From NCBI GenBank assembly GCA_910586215.1, contig CAJUGH010000002.1, positions 62,001 through 126,000 of the forward strand: 64,000 nt of DNA, in the 5' to 3' direction. Below, in pieces: positions 16,896-26,365 of this stretch (positions are counted from its first letter, which is position 1; every line of letters begins with the position of its first letter). The DNA is from an uncultured Acetatifactor sp. Its GTDB lineage: Bacteria; Bacillota; Clostridia; Lachnospirales; Lachnospiraceae. The notes beneath the pieces are model-generated. The model searched no databases, was not told where the DNA came from, and was given only the letters and a program-made list of their open reading frames with translations. The translations under genes were made by a program, and so were the position numbers.

Positions 16896-18902
16896 ATGGG
16901 CAAGAAGAAAAGTATGAAAGTATCATTGATGTGCAGGCTCCTGTTGGGACTTCTGGTGCCGTTTCTTTTTGTGCTGGACGCTATAACGGTACAGATTTAC
17001 ACGGATGTGCGGGCTGATAAGGCAGAGTCCTATTCCATGATAGCGGAGATGATGGCCAAAGATGTGAACCAGGTGATTTACAAGTATGTGTCCATCATTG
17101 AGACAGCGGCCAGAAATGAGAACGTGGAGTCCATGGTCCCAGAAGCTGCGGAAGATTATCTGAATCAGATGATTGCGGAGAATGCGGACGTGTGGTCCCA
17201 TTTCTTGATCACGGATGACACCGGGATGGAGATTGCACATACGGATGGTGATACATACAAGGGGATTTCCATAGCGGAGCGGGATTATTTCAAGACACCC
17301 TGGGAGCAGGGGGAGACCATTATCTGTGAACCGGATTATTCCAAGAGCACCGGGAAGAAGATCCTGGCGATTGGCACACCCATTGTAAAGGAAGGCGAGC
17401 GTGTAGGAGTCCTGGTGGGATTTGTACGTCTGGAGCATATCTGCCAGGTGGCCAATGAATATAAAGTCACCGATAGCAGTTATACATTTATGCTGAATTC
17501 AGACGGTATGTTGTCTGCCCATCCGGATGAGAGTATTGTGCTACAGCAGAACTGGAACGATTCTTCCGTGAAGGCAGGAATGACAGGTACTGCCAGGAAG
17601 GCAGTAGAACATATGCTGGCTGGGGAGAACGGTATCATCACAGGGGACGACACCATATATGCATATGCACCCATCGGGATCGGTGGCATGTCCCTGTGCA
17701 TATCGGCGCCTTTTCTGGAAGCTTATGAAATCATCAGGAACCTGGCAGTTATCATGATTCTGTCGCTGGTAGTGGTCTGTGTGATTGGGATCCTGGTATC
17801 ATTCTGGATTGCAAGGAGTATTACCACTCCGTTTGGATGGGTGGTGCGACAGACCAAGGAACTGGCCAGGGGCAATACCCGGCTGATCAGCCAGAAGATG
17901 GGATACCAGTCCACGCGTGAGATGACGGAACTGAAGGAGGCCCTGTCATACCTGGCATCCAGCCTGGAGAGTCTGTTCTCCAGGATAGATGTGGAATCCA
18001 GGAATATGGTAGAGATTGTGCAGCAGATATCAGAACATGTGGAACATTCCATGGAAGCTACCAGCGATACTTCCGCTACAATGGAGGAACTGGCTGCCAG
18101 TATGGAAGAGGTATCAGCTACCACGGATGAAATGAACCGTTCCATGGAGACTACAGCGGAGGTTATCGAAGGGATTGCCTTGAATTCCGAAAAAGGAGCT
18201 TCCTTTGCCAAAGAGTGCCAGCAGCGGGCCAGCCAAAGTGAGAAATCTGCAGTGGAAGGCAAGACTTCTACGAATAAAATGGTGAAGGAAATCCGGTCCA
18301 TGCTACAGGATTCTATCAAGAACAGCCAGAAGGTGGGAGAGATCAGCCATCTGACTGCAGATATCCTGGATATAGCGGCCCAGACCAACCTGCTTGCGCT
18401 GAATGCCTCTATTGAGGCGGCCAGGGCCGGGGAGGCAGGAAAGGGATTTGCGGTGGTGGCCGATGAGATCCGTGCACTTGCAGAGAATGCCAAGATTTCC
18501 GCCAACAACATACAGGAGATCAGCAGGGCGGTGATCAAAGCAGTGGAAACCCTGGCTTCTGATGCGGGTACCATGCTGGAGTTCGTGGATACTACTGTAT
18601 TACGGGACTACGACCAGTTTGGACAGGTGACACAGTCTTACCGGGAGGATTCCACACGTCTGGAGGAAGTGCTCAGTGAGTTTGCCGTGAAGGCAGGCAG
18701 CCTGAACCATTCCATTGGTTTGATGCGTGATGGCATGAATGGTATTAATACTGCGGTGGAGGAGGGAGCCAAAGGCGTGGTAACAGTGGCAGAGACCGCG
18801 GCAGATCTGGTACAGAACCTTGGCTCTATCAATGAATCTGTGTCAGACAACGGGCGGATATCGGATGCCCTAAGCCAGGAAGTGGGCAGGTTCCGCAGAT
18901 GA
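16896..18902 (+). CDS. methyl-accepting chemotaxis protein, dCache sensor
   Basis: Second chemoreceptor, 668 aa. TM1 lies near 12-32 and a double-Cache-like sensor spans about 35-275 ([54 protein letters not shown]). TM2 lies near 282-305, then HAMP, and the signalling coil has its tip ([20 protein letters not shown]) near 512. The sensor motif resembles amino-acid or carboxylate dCache domains, but the ligand is not predictable. ATG 16896 was preferred over TTG 16890 because AGAGGG lies 7 bp upstream. The two receptors share topology but differ in sensor sequence, so this is not a recent duplication. Confidence 0.93.
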   Translation: MGKKKSMKVSLMCRLLLGLLVPFLFVLDAITVQIYTDVRADKAESYSMIAEMMAKDVNQVIYKYVSIIETAARNENVESMVPEAAEDYLNQMIAENADVWSHFLITDDTGMEIAHTDGDTYKGISIAERDYFKTPWEQGETIICEPDYSKSTGKKILAIGTPIVKEGERVGVLVGFVRLEHICQVANEYKVTDSSYTFMLNSDGMLSAHPDESIVLQQNWNDSSVKAGMTGTARKAVEHMLAGENGIITGDDTIYAYAPIGIGGMSLCISAPFLEAYEIIRNLAVIMILSLVVVCVIGILVSFWIARSITTPFGWVVRQTKELARGNTRLISQKMGYQSTREMTELKEALSYLASSLESLFSRIDVESRNMVEIVQQISEHVEHSMEATSDTSATMEELAASMEEVSATTDEMNRSMETTAEVIEGIALNSEKGASFAKECQQRASQSEKSAVEGKTSTNKMVKEIRSMLQDSIKNSQKVGEISHLTADILDIAAQTNLLALNASIEAARAGEAGKGFAVVADEIRALAENAKISANNIQEISRAVIKAVETLASDAGTMLEFVDTTVLRDYDQFGQVTQSYREDSTRLEEVLSEFAVKAGSLNHSIGLMRDGMNGINTAVEEGAKGVVTVAETAADLVQNLGSINESVSDNGRISDALSQEVGRFRR

Positions 18903-18932
18903 AAGTAATTACATCATCAAGGTTATATTTAG

Positions 18933-18961
18933 ACAGCCAGGTGGAATACCTGGCTGTTTTG
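18933..18961 (+). terminator. rho-independent terminator after the chemoreceptors
   Basis: ACAGCCAGGT and ACCTGGCTGT form a perfect 10-bp stem around GGAAT, followed by TTTT. Confidence 0.88.
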
Positions 18962-18994
18962 ATACAGACGAGAGATTTGCATGGACAACCATGT

Positions 18995-19103
18995 GATTCC
19001 CGCGGACAATGGTCCGTAGCGCTGGTGACGCATGTTCAGGACGGACCGGAGCGTAGACCCAGGCGGCTGCGAAGCAGACATTTGGCGAATGCCACAAGGG
19101 TCA
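18995..19103 (+). repeat. intergenic repeat family B, copy 1
   Basis: It begins GATTCCCGCGGACAATGG and ends GCCACAAGGGTC. The 31 bp at 19063-19093 are identical to 35999-36029. Between head and core this copy has an extra segment of about 45 bp that pairs with itself (GGTCCGTAGCGC against GGACCGGAGCG in part). It is non-coding and lies 200 bp upstream of hflK. Confidence 0.75.
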
Positions 19104-19310
19104 ATAACCCCATTTGCCTCTGTCCATGCGACAGGGGAACCGTAAGAGTGCATATTAAACTTGTATAACGTGCAGGGTATTTCATTGCTATTTCCTGGCA
19201 TGTCTAGTATGATAGGAGATAGAACCAAAGCAGGCCTGGCATCAAGAGTCTGCAAAACAGGGCAATGGGTCTGGGAAGAAGCCTGCCGGAGCGGGCAAGG
19301 AGGTATGACA

Positions 19311-20417
19311 ATGAACTATAGAAAAGGTGATTTTAGTGGTTTTGGGAGAAAGGGCTTCCGCACAGTGGACGGAGACCAGCCGGATTCCCCCAAGAAGAAA
19401 TTCAACGGCAAGATCCTGGGAATTGTGATTGCGGCTGTAGTGGTGCTGGTTCTCATTGGAGGCTCTTTCTATGAGATCAAGGAGCAGGAGCAGGCAGTGC
19501 TGATCACCCTGGGGCAGGCCCAGCCGGTGACAGAACCAGGGCTGCATTTTAAGATTCCCTTCATCCAGCAGGTGAAGAAGGTGAATACCACGATCCAGGG
19601 ATTCACCATCGGCTATTCGGAAGATACCAACGCTGTGGATGAGGATGAATCCCTGATGATCACCTCGGATTTCAATTTCATAGACGTGGATTTCTATGTG
19701 GAGTACCGTTACAGCGATCCGGTGAAGGCTATCTATGCATCCAGGAACCCGCTGGGGATTCTGCGCAACATCAGCCAGAGTTGTATCCGTACGGTCATTG
19801 GCAGTTACCCGGTGGATGATGTGCTGACCACAGGTAAGAATGAGATTCAGGCATCTATTAAAGAACGAATCCTAAAAGAACTGGAAAAACAGGATATCGG
19901 CATCCAGCTGGTGAATATCACGATCCAGGATTCGGAGCCGCCTACTGTGGAAGTCATGGAGGCCTTCAAGGCAGTGGAGACAGCCAAGCAAGGTAAGGAG
20001 ACGGCGTTGAATAATGCGAATAAATACCGCAATGAACAGCTTCCGTCTGCCCAGGCCCAGGCTGACGGTATCATCAAGGATGCAGAAGCCAGAAAAACAG
20101 AGCGGATCAATGAAGCTACAGCACAGGTGGCCCGATTCAATGCTATGTACGAGGAGTACAGCAAGAATCCGGCTGTGACGAGACAGAGGATGTTCTATGA
20201 GGCCATGGAAGATGTGCTGCCCGGCTTGAAAGTCATCATTGAAAGCCCCAGCGGTGACATGCAGACCATTTATCCCATTGAGCCTTTCCTGGGCGGTACG
20301 GATGGTACGGCAGAAGGGCAGGGGACTGGCAGCACCGGGAACACAGGACGCGGAGGCGCAGATGGTACCGCCAGTACGGGTTCCCAGGAGGGAAATGGCA
20401 CTGGCCAGGAAATGTGA
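19311..20417 (+). CDS. hflK: HflK, SPFH-family membrane protease modulator
   Basis: A 368-aa SPFH/band-7 protein. A TM helix lies near 32-52, then the SPFH domain (EQEQAVLITLGQAQPVTEPG, LHFKIPFIQQVKKV) and a coiled coil (NANKYRNEQLPSAQAQADGI, KDAEARKTERINEATAQVA). The tail is Gly/Thr-rich. With HflC it forms a membrane cage around FtsH protease and tunes turnover of membrane proteins. ATG 19311 has AAGGAGG 7 bp upstream; the ATG at 19305 is too close. The low-complexity C-terminus (GTDGTAEGQGTGSTGN) is likely disordered. hflC follows 29 bp later in the same unit. Confidence 0.92.
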   Translation: MNYRKGDFSGFGRKGFRTVDGDQPDSPKKKFNGKILGIVIAAVVVLVLIGGSFYEIKEQEQAVLITLGQAQPVTEPGLHFKIPFIQQVKKVNTTIQGFTIGYSEDTNAVDEDESLMITSDFNFIDVDFYVEYRYSDPVKAIYASRNPLGILRNISQSCIRTVIGSYPVDDVLTTGKNEIQASIKERILKELEKQDIGIQLVNITIQDSEPPTVEVMEAFKAVETAKQGKETALNNANKYRNEQLPSAQAQADGIIKDAEARKTERINEATAQVARFNAMYEEYSKNPAVTRQRMFYEAMEDVLPGLKVIIESPSGDMQTIYPIEPFLGGTDGTAEGQGTGSTGNTGRGGADGTASTGSQEGNGTGQEM

Positions 20418-20446
20418 ATATATAATGACTTGGAGGAGCAGATATC

Positions 20447-21322
20447 ATGATAAAAAAAATAATCAAAAGAGTCTCTGTCACCATACTTGTCCTGATTGTG
20501 CTGGTCATTGGTGCGTCCAGTATTGTGATTACAAATGAAAACGAATATAGTCTCATACGCCAGTTCGGGAAAATAGACCATGTGGTATCCCAGGCAGGTG
20601 TCAGTTTCAAGATTCCTTTTATCCAGAGTGTGGATACCCTGCCAAAGCAGACACTGTTGTATGACCTTTCTCCTTCGGATGTGATTACCAGTGACAAAAA
20701 GACCATGATCTGTGACAGCTACATTCTGTGGCATATCACGGATCCGCAGAAATTTGCCCAGACCCTGAACTCTTCCATCTTGAATGCGGAGAGCCGCCTA
20801 GACGCCATTGTATACAATTCCACTAAGAATGTGATCAGCAGCACCTCCCAGGATGATGTGATCTCAGGGCGGGATGGGGCATTGTCTGTAGCGATCCTGG
20901 CCAATATTGGCGATTCCCTGGACCAGTATGGAATCGAGCTGCTGTCTTTCGAGGTGAAGAAGCTGGATCTGCCCAGCGACAACAAGGCTGCTGTCTATGA
21001 GCGGATGATCTCCGAGCGGGACAACATAGCTGCCACGTTTACTGCAGAGGGCAATTCCGAGGCACAGAAGATCCGCAACACCACAGATAAGGAAGTGACA
21101 GTGATGTTATCCGAGGCGGAGAAGAGTGCCGAGATCCTTATCTCTGAGGGAGAGGCAGAATATATGCGGATCCTTTCTGAGGCTTACAATGATCCTGCCA
21201 GGCAGGAATTCTACTCTTTTGTGAGAAGTCTGGATGCGTTAAAAGCTTCTATGCAGGGCGGCAATAAGACCGTTATCCTGTCACCGGATTCACCCATTGC
21301 CCAGATCTTCTATGGGAAATAG
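20447..21322 (+). CDS. hflC: HflC, SPFH-family membrane protease modulator
   Basis: A 291-aa partner of HflK. One N-terminal TM (5-27), then the SPFH domain (NENEYSLIRQFGKIDHVV, AGVSFKIPFIQSVDTLP) and a coiled-coil end (ERDNIAATFTAEGNSEAQK). The C-terminal ILSPDSPIAQIFYGK is typical of HflC. TTGGAGGAG lies upstream of ATG 20447. The pair forms a two-gene operon ended by the hairpin near 21341. Confidence 0.93.
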   Translation: MIKKIIKRVSVTILVLIVLVIGASSIVITNENEYSLIRQFGKIDHVVSQAGVSFKIPFIQSVDTLPKQTLLYDLSPSDVITSDKKTMICDSYILWHITDPQKFAQTLNSSILNAESRLDAIVYNSTKNVISSTSQDDVISGRDGALSVAILANIGDSLDQYGIELLSFEVKKLDLPSDNKAAVYERMISERDNIAATFTAEGNSEAQKIRNTTDKEVTVMLSEAEKSAEILISEGEAEYMRILSEAYNDPARQEFYSFVRSLDALKASMQGGNKTVILSPDSPIAQIFYGK

Positions 21323-21340
21323 GGGAATACAGAGAAAAAG

Positions 21341-21384
21341 GCCAGATACCCTGCAGCCTTCTTACAGCAAAGTATCTGGTCTTT
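21341..21384 (+). terminator. candidate terminator after hflC
   Basis: GCCAGATAC (21341) pairs with GTATCTGGT (21372) around a long loop and is followed by CTTTG. The U-run is short, so confidence is moderate. A further perfect 10-bp palindrome GGATCCTGGC/GCCAGGATCC overlaps the convergent reductase stop near 21426. Confidence 0.5.
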
Positions 21385-21425
21385 GAATGCCTATATGCCC
21401 ATATCCGGATCCTGGCAAGTAGTTG

Positions 21426-22415
21426 TCAAGCCAGGATCCCGTCAATCTGTTTCCGCTCTTCTTCACTGAATCCCATATTTCTGGTCATTCCGATATTGTC
21501 CAGGATCTGTGCGGGGCGGGAAGCGCCGATCAACACACTGGTGATGTCACCGTCCCTAAGGATCCAGGCCAGGGCCATCTGGGCCAGAGTCTGTCCTCGC
21601 CCGGCGGCAAGCTCCTGCAATTGCTTGATCTTCCAGAGGGTGTTATCTGTGATGGCATCTTCCTTGAGGAACCGCCCGTCCGTGCGGATACGGCTGTCCG
21701 CAGGGATCCCCTGGAGATAGCGGTCCGTGAGAAGTCCCTGGGCCAGGGGACAGAAGGTGATGACACCGATGCCATGGGCAGCAGCATAATCTTTTAAGCC
21801 ATCCTGCTCAATGGTCCGGTCCAGCATGGAATATTTCCTCTGGTTGATGATAAACGGGGTTCCCATCTGGGCAAAAAGTCCTGCGATGGCTATGGTCTGC
21901 TCTTTGTTATAATTGGAGATGCCCACATACAGGGCTTTACCGCTTTTCACAATGCCATCCAGGGCACGGGCGGTCTCCTCCAGGGGAGTCTGGGGATCCG
22001 GCCTGTGATGATAATAAATGTCTACATATTCCAGTCCCATGCGCTTCAGACTCTGATCCAGGCTGGCTACCAGATATTTCTTGCTGCCCCAGTCACCATA
22101 AGGTCCTGGCCACATATCATAACCGGCCTTAGTGGAAATTACCAGTTCATCCCGGTAAATACCAAGTCCCTTCTCCAGGATTCTTCCAAAATTCTCTTCT
22201 GCTGCCCCGGAAACAGGCCCGTAATTGTTGGCCAGATCAAAATGAGTGATGCCGTGGTCAAAGGCCGTGCGGCACATGGCCTCCATATTGTCAAAGTTTC
22301 CATTGGAGCCGAAATTATGCCATAGGCCCAGAGAGACTGCCGGAAGCAGCAGGCCGCTGTTCCCGCAGCGGTTATAGGGCATGGTGTCATATCTTTTTTC
22401 GTCCGCTGTGTACAT
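21426..22415 (-). CDS. aldo/keto reductase, YghZ/L-glyceraldehyde-3-phosphate reductase type
   Basis: NADPH-dependent aldo/keto reductase, 329 aa. The barrel motifs are HFDLANNYGPVSGAAEENFG (catalytic Asp and Tyr), VISTKAGYDMWPGPYGDWGS (catalytic Lys), YYHHRPDPQTPLEET (catalytic His) and VLIGASRPAQI near the C-terminus for cofactor binding. The long loop PGPYGDWGSKKYL is characteristic of the YghZ/MgrA branch that detoxifies L-glyceraldehyde 3-phosphate and methylglyoxal. Start 22415 has CGGAGG upstream; the earlier in-frame start lacks one. It is convergent with hflC and divergent from the DUF2752 gene. Confidence 0.88.
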   Translation of the reverse strand: MYTADEKRYDTMPYNRCGNSGLLLPAVSLGLWHNFGSNGNFDNMEAMCRTAFDHGITHFDLANNYGPVSGAAEENFGRILEKGLGIYRDELVISTKAGYDMWPGPYGDWGSKKYLVASLDQSLKRMGLEYVDIYYHHRPDPQTPLEETARALDGIVKSGKALYVGISNYNKEQTIAIAGLFAQMGTPFIINQRKYSMLDRTIEQDGLKDYAAAHGIGVITFCPLAQGLLTDRYLQGIPADSRIRTDGRFLKEDAITDNTLWKIKQLQELAAGRGQTLAQMALAWILRDGDITSVLIGASRPAQILDNIGMTRNMGFSEEERKQIDGILA

Positions 22416-22488
22416 TGGTGTATCCTCCGATGTTTTAAGATGTGATGCAATCTGATTCTTCTTTATTTGTACCATACAGGGAGGGGGT

Positions 22489-23034
22489 GTGTCAAAGATA
22501 ATTTCTTATGCCTGTTTCCTGTCACATATGGATTCTAAAACGGATTCTAAAAATATTCTAAAAAAAATGTTGATAAAAAATAAAGTATATGGTAACATGA
22601 CACATGCAGGCAAAAATTTTTCTTGGTTGGTGAAAGTATTGAAAAAGTGGAGAGAAGCAGGCTTGCTTCTGGCCGCGCTTGGGATTGTCATGCTCATTAG
22701 GGAAGTAAGCGGAATCGGCTGTCCGTTTCAATGGCTGACCGGTATCAGCTGTGCAGGCTGTGGGATGACAAGGGCTGTGCTCTGTGCAGTCCGCTTCCAG
22801 TTTGGCGAGGCATTTTATTATCACCCTTTGTTCTGGGTGATACCTTTCGGAGCAGTGCTTTTTTGTTTTCGGGAGAAGATTCCCGCAAGATACCGGAAGG
22901 GTCTGGCATGGATAACGGTCGTGTGCTTTGGGGCAGTTTACCTGGTGCGCCTATTCTTCTCTGATCACCAGGTGGTGGTTGCCGACATGGAGACAGGGCT
23001 GATTGTCCGGCTATGGAAATATTTTTTTACATGA
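22489..23034 (+). CDS. DUF2752 membrane protein
   Basis: The core CPFQWLTGISCAGCGMTRAV followed by AFYYHPLFWVIP is the DUF2752 signature: two cysteines in a CxGCGxTR turn and a His/Pro-rich helix. Three hydrophobic segments lie near residues 57-73, 115-130 and 140-157. The function of the family is unknown. The start is uncertain. GTG 22489 has AGGGAGG close in front and gives 181 aa; ATG 22597 gives 145 aa, nearer the usual length, but has no ribosome site. It ends 19 bp before the DUF4234 gene and probably shares its transcript. Confidence 0.75.
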   Translation: MSKIISYACFLSHMDSKTDSKNILKKMLIKNKVYGNMTHAGKNFSWLVKVLKKWREAGLLLAALGIVMLIREVSGIGCPFQWLTGISCAGCGMTRAVLCAVRFQFGEAFYYHPLFWVIPFGAVLFCFREKIPARYRKGLAWITVVCFGAVYLVRLFFSDHQVVVADMETGLIVRLWKYFFT

Positions 23035-23053
23035 GTCGGAGGAGGATGTGGAC

Positions 23054-23452
23054 ATGAAGGTCAAAGAAGATCGAAGCTTGGTGATGTACATATTGCTATC
23101 TATTGTCACCTGCGGAATATACAGTTATTATTTTCTGTATTCCATGGCGCAGGATGCCAATGTGGTATGTGCCAATGATGGCAAGAAGACGGCAGGGCTG
23201 GTGGCATTTATCCTGCTGTCCTTTGTAACATGCGGCATCTACGCATGGATCTGGTATTATAATCTGGGGAACAGGCTGTCTGAGAATGCTCCCAGGTATG
23301 GACTGAATTTTTCGGAGAATGGAACAACGGTGCTGATGTGGCTGATTTTTGGTGCACTTCTGTGCGGAATCGGGCCTTTCATCGCAATGAATATTCTGAT
23401 CAACAACATGAACCGTCTGGCACATGCGTACAATGAAGGCCAGGGACGGTAA
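23054..23452 (+). CDS. DUF4234 small membrane protein
   Basis: A 132-aa protein with two matching halves. MYILLSIVTCGIYSYYFLY and FILLSFVTCGIYAWIWYYNL each carry the LSxVTCGIY motif that marks DUF4234, and a third membrane segment lies near 95-118. The internal repeat suggests an ancient duplication. ATG 23054 follows GGAGGAGG at 8 bp. The function is unknown. A strong terminator (23639) closes the unit. Confidence 0.8.
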   Translation: MKVKEDRSLVMYILLSIVTCGIYSYYFLYSMAQDANVVCANDGKKTAGLVAFILLSFVTCGIYAWIWYYNLGNRLSENAPRYGLNFSENGTTVLMWLIFGALLCGIGPFIAMNILINNMNRLAHAYNEGQGR

Positions 23453-23638
23453 GGAATTGTCATAATATCTGTTTCAATAATTCCGGCAAATTGCTTCGCT
23501 ATGAGCCGGAAGGAACGATTCCTAAGAGAAAGACTTGATAATCCTGTTGCCTGCAGCAAAGGGATTGGGAGTGGAATATGGAACTTGCCAGCCAGAAAAA
23601 GGAAATCTTCCAATAGAAGTAGAAGAAAAGGTAAATAA

Positions 23639-23680
23639 CAAGCCGGAATGCACAAGAGACTGCATTCCGGCTTGATTTCA
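23639..23680 (+). terminator. terminator after the DUF4234 gene
   Basis: CAAGCCGGAATGCA pairs with TGCATTCCGGCTTG in a long, near-perfect stem, followed by ATTTCAT. The 186 bp before it hold nothing recognisable. Confidence 0.75.
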
Positions 23681-23694
23681 TGTCGTGAAAATCC

Positions 23695-23722
23695 TTGTGT
23701 TTTCCATACACTTTGATATAAT
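23695..23722 (+). promoter_or_regulatory. candidate promoter of the PHP-sulfatase-deacetylase unit
   Basis: TTGTGT at 23695-23700, 16 bp, then TATAAT at 23717-23722, 28 bp before the PHP gene. Confidence 0.6.
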
Positions 23723-23749
23723 GAAAGAAGAAACGAAAGGGGGACAAAC

Positions 23750-24754
23750 ATGATGCCCATCATGGAATTGCTTCCAGGTAATGTCACTTACTACAAGGCC
23801 AATCTTCACTGCCACACTACGCTTTCAGATGGGAAGCTGACGCCAGCCCGGATGAAGGAGTTGTACAAGGGTAGGGGTTACCAGGTGGTCGCTTTCACGG
23901 ATCACAGGCGTTATGCCAATCATGCCGAACTGAATGATCCGGACTTCCTGGCCATTGCTGCCATGGAATCTGACACAAATGAGTTTGGGGATTATCGGTT
24001 TTCTTATGATCGGATCAGGACTTACCATATCAACTGGTATGACACAGACCCGGAGAGCCACAAGGAGGAGAAGGCGGCCCTGGAACTGCCAAAGCAGCGT
24101 TACCATGATGTGGATTATCTCAATGGCTACGTGGGGAAGATGAAGGAACTGGGATTCCTGGCCTGCTTCAACCACCCTTACTGGTCTCTTCAGAACTATG
24201 AGGATTACAAAGGTCTGAGGGGGTTCTGGGCCATGGAGATGTATAACCATGGCTGTGAGGTGGAAGGGGAGTATGGATACAATCCCCAGGCCTATGATGA
24301 GATGCTGCGCAGCGGGCAGAGGCTGTTTACGGTGGCTACAGATGACAACCATAACGTTTTTCCACCGGAGGATGCCATGTGTGATTCCTTTGGGGGTGCG
24401 GTGATGATCGGTGCCGGCGAACTGTCCTACCAGGCAGTGATGGAAGCCCTGAAGAAGGGACATTTCTACAGCAGGATATCGCCGGATGGCCAGGGGGAGG
24501 CACCCAGGATAGAGCAGCTGTACATAGAGGACGGGCATCTGGTGGTGCGTTGTAGTCCCGCTTCCCGGATCTGGGTGAAGACTATGGGGCGGGGCTGCTA
24601 TAAGGCCGCTGCTGCTCCTGGAGGAACCATCGGGGAGGTGCAGTTTGCCTTGCAGGGCAAGGAAGGCTATATCCGGGTGTCTGTCAGAGATGACCATGGG
24701 CGGCTGGCGGAGTCCAATGCCTACTTCCTGGATGAGATTAGCAGACCGCTCTAA
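23750..24754 (+). CDS. PHP-domain metal-dependent phosphoesterase
   Basis: A 334-aa protein with the PHP signature KANLHCHTTLSDGKLTP near residue 13 and FTDHRRYANH near 46 (metal-binding His and Asp), then CFNHPYW near 136 and ATDDNHN near 195. The C-terminal third is beta-rich (YIRVSVRDDHGRLAESNAYF). Such stand-alone PHP proteins hydrolyse phosphate esters of small molecules; the substrate is unknown. The ribosome site AAAGGGGG precedes ATG 23750. It heads a unit with the sulfatase and deacetylase, which hints at catabolism of a sulfated or acetylated glycan. Confidence 0.85.
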   Translation: MMPIMELLPGNVTYYKANLHCHTTLSDGKLTPARMKELYKGRGYQVVAFTDHRRYANHAELNDPDFLAIAAMESDTNEFGDYRFSYDRIRTYHINWYDTDPESHKEEKAALELPKQRYHDVDYLNGYVGKMKELGFLACFNHPYWSLQNYEDYKGLRGFWAMEMYNHGCEVEGEYGYNPQAYDEMLRSGQRLFTVATDDNHNVFPPEDAMCDSFGGAVMIGAGELSYQAVMEALKKGHFYSRISPDGQGEAPRIEQLYIEDGHLVVRCSPASRIWVKTMGRGCYKAAAAPGGTIGEVQFALQGKEGYIRVSVRDDHGRLAESNAYFLDEISRPL

Positions 24755-24848
24755 GGCCCTGGGGCAGGAACCGCCCTGGAGGCCGCAACCGGGCCAGGAA
24801 CCAGGGATACAGTATCTTAGGGAGAAAAAGAAAGGCGGGTAGGATAAG

Positions 24849-26303
24849 ATGGGGAGAGACGCCATGGCGGGAAGGCCTAACATTGTACTGATTATGGCAG
24901 ATGAGATGCGAGGTGACTGCATGGGGATTGCAGGGCACCCCGATGTGAAGACACCGTATCTGGATACCCTTGCAACAGAGGGCATTTATTTCCCCAATGC
25001 CACCACGGCCTGTCCAAGCTGCGTGCCTGCCAGGGCAGTGCTGCATACAGGTCTGTCCCCGGCGGGGTGCGGCAGGGTGGGATACCAGGACCGGGTGGAC
25101 TGGAACTATGCCACTACCATGGCGGGTACTCTGGCCCAGGCCGGCTATTATACCCAGTGCTGTGGCAAGATGCATGTCCATCCCCTTAGAAATAACCTGG
25201 GTTTTCACAATGTAGATCTTCATGATGGTTATCTGCACGCCTACCGGGAAGCAGGAGTGCCGGAAGGGGAGAACCAGAAGACGGTAGATGACTATCTCTG
25301 GTGGCTGCGCCAGGAGCTGGGGGCAGGGGCGGATATCACGGACACTGGATTGGACTGCAACTCCTGGATGGCCCGTCCCTGGATGTATGAGGAAAGGTAC
25401 CATCCTACCAACTGGGTTACAGACAGATGCGTGGACTTTTTGCGCCGCAGGGACCAGAGAAAGCCGTTTTTCCTTATGGCCTCTTATGTGCGGCCCCATG
25501 CGCCTTATGATGCGCCCCGGTATTATTTTGATCTGTACCGGGACAGGGACCTGACACCTCCGGTTTGCGGGGACTGGGACAATGAGATGGCGCTTGCCCG
25601 GCAGGGGCGGATTTACAACAACATCACAGGACCTTCTGACCCGGAACTGATCAGACAGCAGCAGATCGGGTACTACGCCTGTATCACCCATCTGGATCAT
25701 CAGATCGGACGCCTGCTTTTGGCACTGAGGGAGAGAAACCTTATGGAGAACACCGTGATCCTGTTTACTTCCGATCATGGGGAAATGCTGTCGGACCACT
25801 GCTTTTGCCGCAAGTGCCTGCCCTATGCAGGCAGTATCCGGATTCCGCTTATCCTGCATGGTCCGGCTGCCATAGTTGGAGGGGGCGGGCGCAGGGAGGA
25901 CTGTCTGGCGGAACTTAGGGATATCTTCCCCACTCTTATGGATATTGCCGGGGAGCCTGTACCTGCACACCTGGAGGGAATGAGTCTGCTGGACTTCGGA
26001 GAGCGGGAATATATCCATGGGGAGCATGCCTTTGGCCATCTGTCCAGCCATTGGATCGTCACCAGAACAGATAAGTACATATGGTTCTCCCAGACGGGAC
26101 AGGAACAATATTTCCGGCTGGACACGGATCCTGGTGAGACCCGGGATGTAGCCGGGGATCCGGAATATGCCGGACGGGTGGAGATGCTTCGCCACATCCT
26201 GGTCCGGGAACTGGCCGGGCGGCAGGAGGGCTACAGTGATGGCAGCCGCCTGGTGACGGGGTGCCATCCGGTAGCCTGTCTGGCCCATGCAGGGGATGCT
26301 TGA
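24849..26303 (+). CDS. Cys-type (formylglycine) sulfatase
   Basis: A 484-aa alkaline-phosphatase-superfamily sulfatase. Metal ligands are in NIVLIMADEMRGD near residue 10. The maturation motif CVPAR (Cys58, CxPxR) follows, with CCGKMHVHP near 106, VRPHAPYD near 220 and the metal-binding TSDHGEMLSDH near 305. Cys58 must be oxidised to formylglycine, so the organism needs a radical-SAM anSME maturase, which is not in this window. No signal peptide is seen, so the enzyme is probably cytoplasmic and acts on imported sulfated sugars. The start is taken at 24849 with GGCGGG nearby; MAGRPNIVLIMAD (24864) is possible. The adjoining PHP and deacetylase genes suggest glycan breakdown. Confidence 0.9.
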   Translation: MGRDAMAGRPNIVLIMADEMRGDCMGIAGHPDVKTPYLDTLATEGIYFPNATTACPSCVPARAVLHTGLSPAGCGRVGYQDRVDWNYATTMAGTLAQAGYYTQCCGKMHVHPLRNNLGFHNVDLHDGYLHAYREAGVPEGENQKTVDDYLWWLRQELGAGADITDTGLDCNSWMARPWMYEERYHPTNWVTDRCVDFLRRRDQRKPFFLMASYVRPHAPYDAPRYYFDLYRDRDLTPPVCGDWDNEMALARQGRIYNNITGPSDPELIRQQQIGYYACITHLDHQIGRLLLALRERNLMENTVILFTSDHGEMLSDHCFCRKCLPYAGSIRIPLILHGPAAIVGGGGRREDCLAELRDIFPTLMDIAGEPVPAHLEGMSLLDFGEREYIHGEHAFGHLSSHWIVTRTDKYIWFSQTGQEQYFRLDTDPGETRDVAGDPEYAGRVEMLRHILVRELAGRQEGYSDGSRLVTGCHPVACLAHAGDA

Positions 26304-26365
26304 AATATGCGGAATGCTGGAAAATGAGGAAGGATACGCCTGTAGACAGGCAGATAGGAGCAGCT

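Noticed and set aside
16896..18902. Recent duplication of the two chemoreceptors
   Set aside because: They share layout and signalling tip only; the sensor regions differ too much.
18995..19103. Possible CRISPR-like or riboswitch element
   Set aside because: No regular spacer pattern and no match to a known riboswitch core; it is a dispersed repeat shared with 35976 and 61216.
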